Assembly (NCBI RefSeq): GCF_041260155.1
Contig: NC_091933.1
Coordinates: 24,771,174 to 24,835,173 of the forward strand
Length of the DNA: 64,000 bases
Source of the DNA: Ptychodera flava
Lineage: Eukaryota > Hemichordata > Enteropneusta > Ptychoderidae
Direction of reading: 5' to 3'
Of the stretch, positions 63,468-64,000 are shown one piece after another; the first letter of the stretch is position 1; every line of letters begins with the position of its first letter. The notes beneath the pieces are model-generated. The model worked only from the letters and a program-made list of their open reading frames with translations. It was not told where the DNA came from and did no database searches. Both the position numbers and the translations under genes were made by a program.

Positions 63468-64000
63468 GAATGGCTCTGAAATCTGGGGCTTTCATCCTGC
63501 TAAAGATACTTAAAAGGTTCGCAATAATATGCTGCGCTATATACTTAGTTTGTACACAAATACTTCAGCTGCTGCCATTAGAGGGGAATTAGGTCGAATG
63601 TCGTTGAGAGTACCACGATTTTATAAGATTATCAAATATTGGATAAGAATTGTAAATATGGATAAAAATAGACTCATTTACAAATGTTACGATTTTCAAC
63701 TTAAGAATATTGGTGTACAAAAATATAATTTTTGGGCAAATGGTGTTAAATATTTGCTCCAGAGCTATGGCTTTGGAGAACTTTGGGAGCAGCAAGGAGT
63801 GGGGAATGAAATTGTTTTTTGAAAACATTTAAACAGTGATGTATAGACATAGATACACAGCTTTGGTCAATCAAAATGAAAGCATCAAGACAATTAGATA
63901 CATATGCCACCTTTAAAAGAGACCTTCCCTTAGAACCATCTTTAACCTGTATTGATAAAGCTATTTTCAAAATTGCACTATGTAAATTTAGAACTGCTCA
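63468..64000 (+). mobile_element. LINE ORF2 C-terminal fragment running off the window
   Basis: NGSEIWGFHPAKD (63468-63510) is followed by MLRYILSLYTNTSAAAIRGELGR, RFYKIIKYWIRI and, after a frame change, RQLDTYATFKRD and a FKIALCKFRTA end. This chain (SEIWG, GELGR, KYW, the KLDTY-type box) is the usual C-terminal region of a common invertebrate LINE type. It may be the same type as 36410-37265. The 3' end lies outside the window. Confidence 0.75.

Overview
The window is nuclear DNA from an animal. It is AT-rich and carries intron-split genes with GT-AG borders, long microsatellites, small foldback elements and broken LINEs. A receptor with plexin-type Sema, PSI and IPT domains makes it metazoan. 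An invertebrate, perhaps a marine deuterostome, fits the compact introns and repeats, but the sequence does not prove a species.

Layout. Positions 1-5.7 kb (+ strand) hold a four-exon gene for a small secreted, cysteine-rich, probably GPI-anchored protein that I do not recognise. Positions 5.7-12.4 kb have no host gene but hold repeats: a ~340-bp dispersed element, a 145-bp foldback, and a 5'-truncated LINE with its A-tail and 14-bp target-site duplication. Positions 12.4-13.3 kb are a five-copy ~175-bp tandem repeat. Two head-to-tail paralogues on the minus strand fill most of the rest: gene 1 (30,367 down to 13,707) and gene 2 (57,648 down to 41,630). A truncated third copy of the first exon (58,350 down to about 57,826) lies just upstream of gene 2. 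Positions 30.6-40.8 kb and 58.4-64 kb hold microsatellites and LINE pieces but no convincing host gene.

Main result. Both receptors have a plexin ectodomain (Sema, three PSI, several IPT), a single membrane helix and the plexin-like juxtamembrane coiled coil. The next and last exon does not encode the plexin RasGAP domain. It encodes an acidic, repetitive tail of about 380-460 residues built around tyrosine motifs of the form YENT, YENI or YKNI. These are pYxN sites, the known consensus for the Grb2-type SH2 domain. Just before them, gene 2 has three YxxL/I motifs at exact 7-residue spacing (ITAM-like). I know of no described plexin with such a tail. The inference is a receptor that swapped direct Ras/Rap GAP signalling for phosphotyrosine adaptor recruitment.

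State of the copies. Gene 1 can be modelled as 21 exons with every splice phase agreeing (about 1,723 residues), but its tail has lost most tyrosines. Gene 2 keeps seven YxN tyrosines and the YxxL/I triplet, yet has a one-base insertion in exon 12 and no recognisable exon 17, so it is either damaged or mis-assembled there. Repeat units continue as non-open relics past the stop codon in both copies. The ancestor therefore probably had a longer tail. All exon borders were read by eye and need transcript support.
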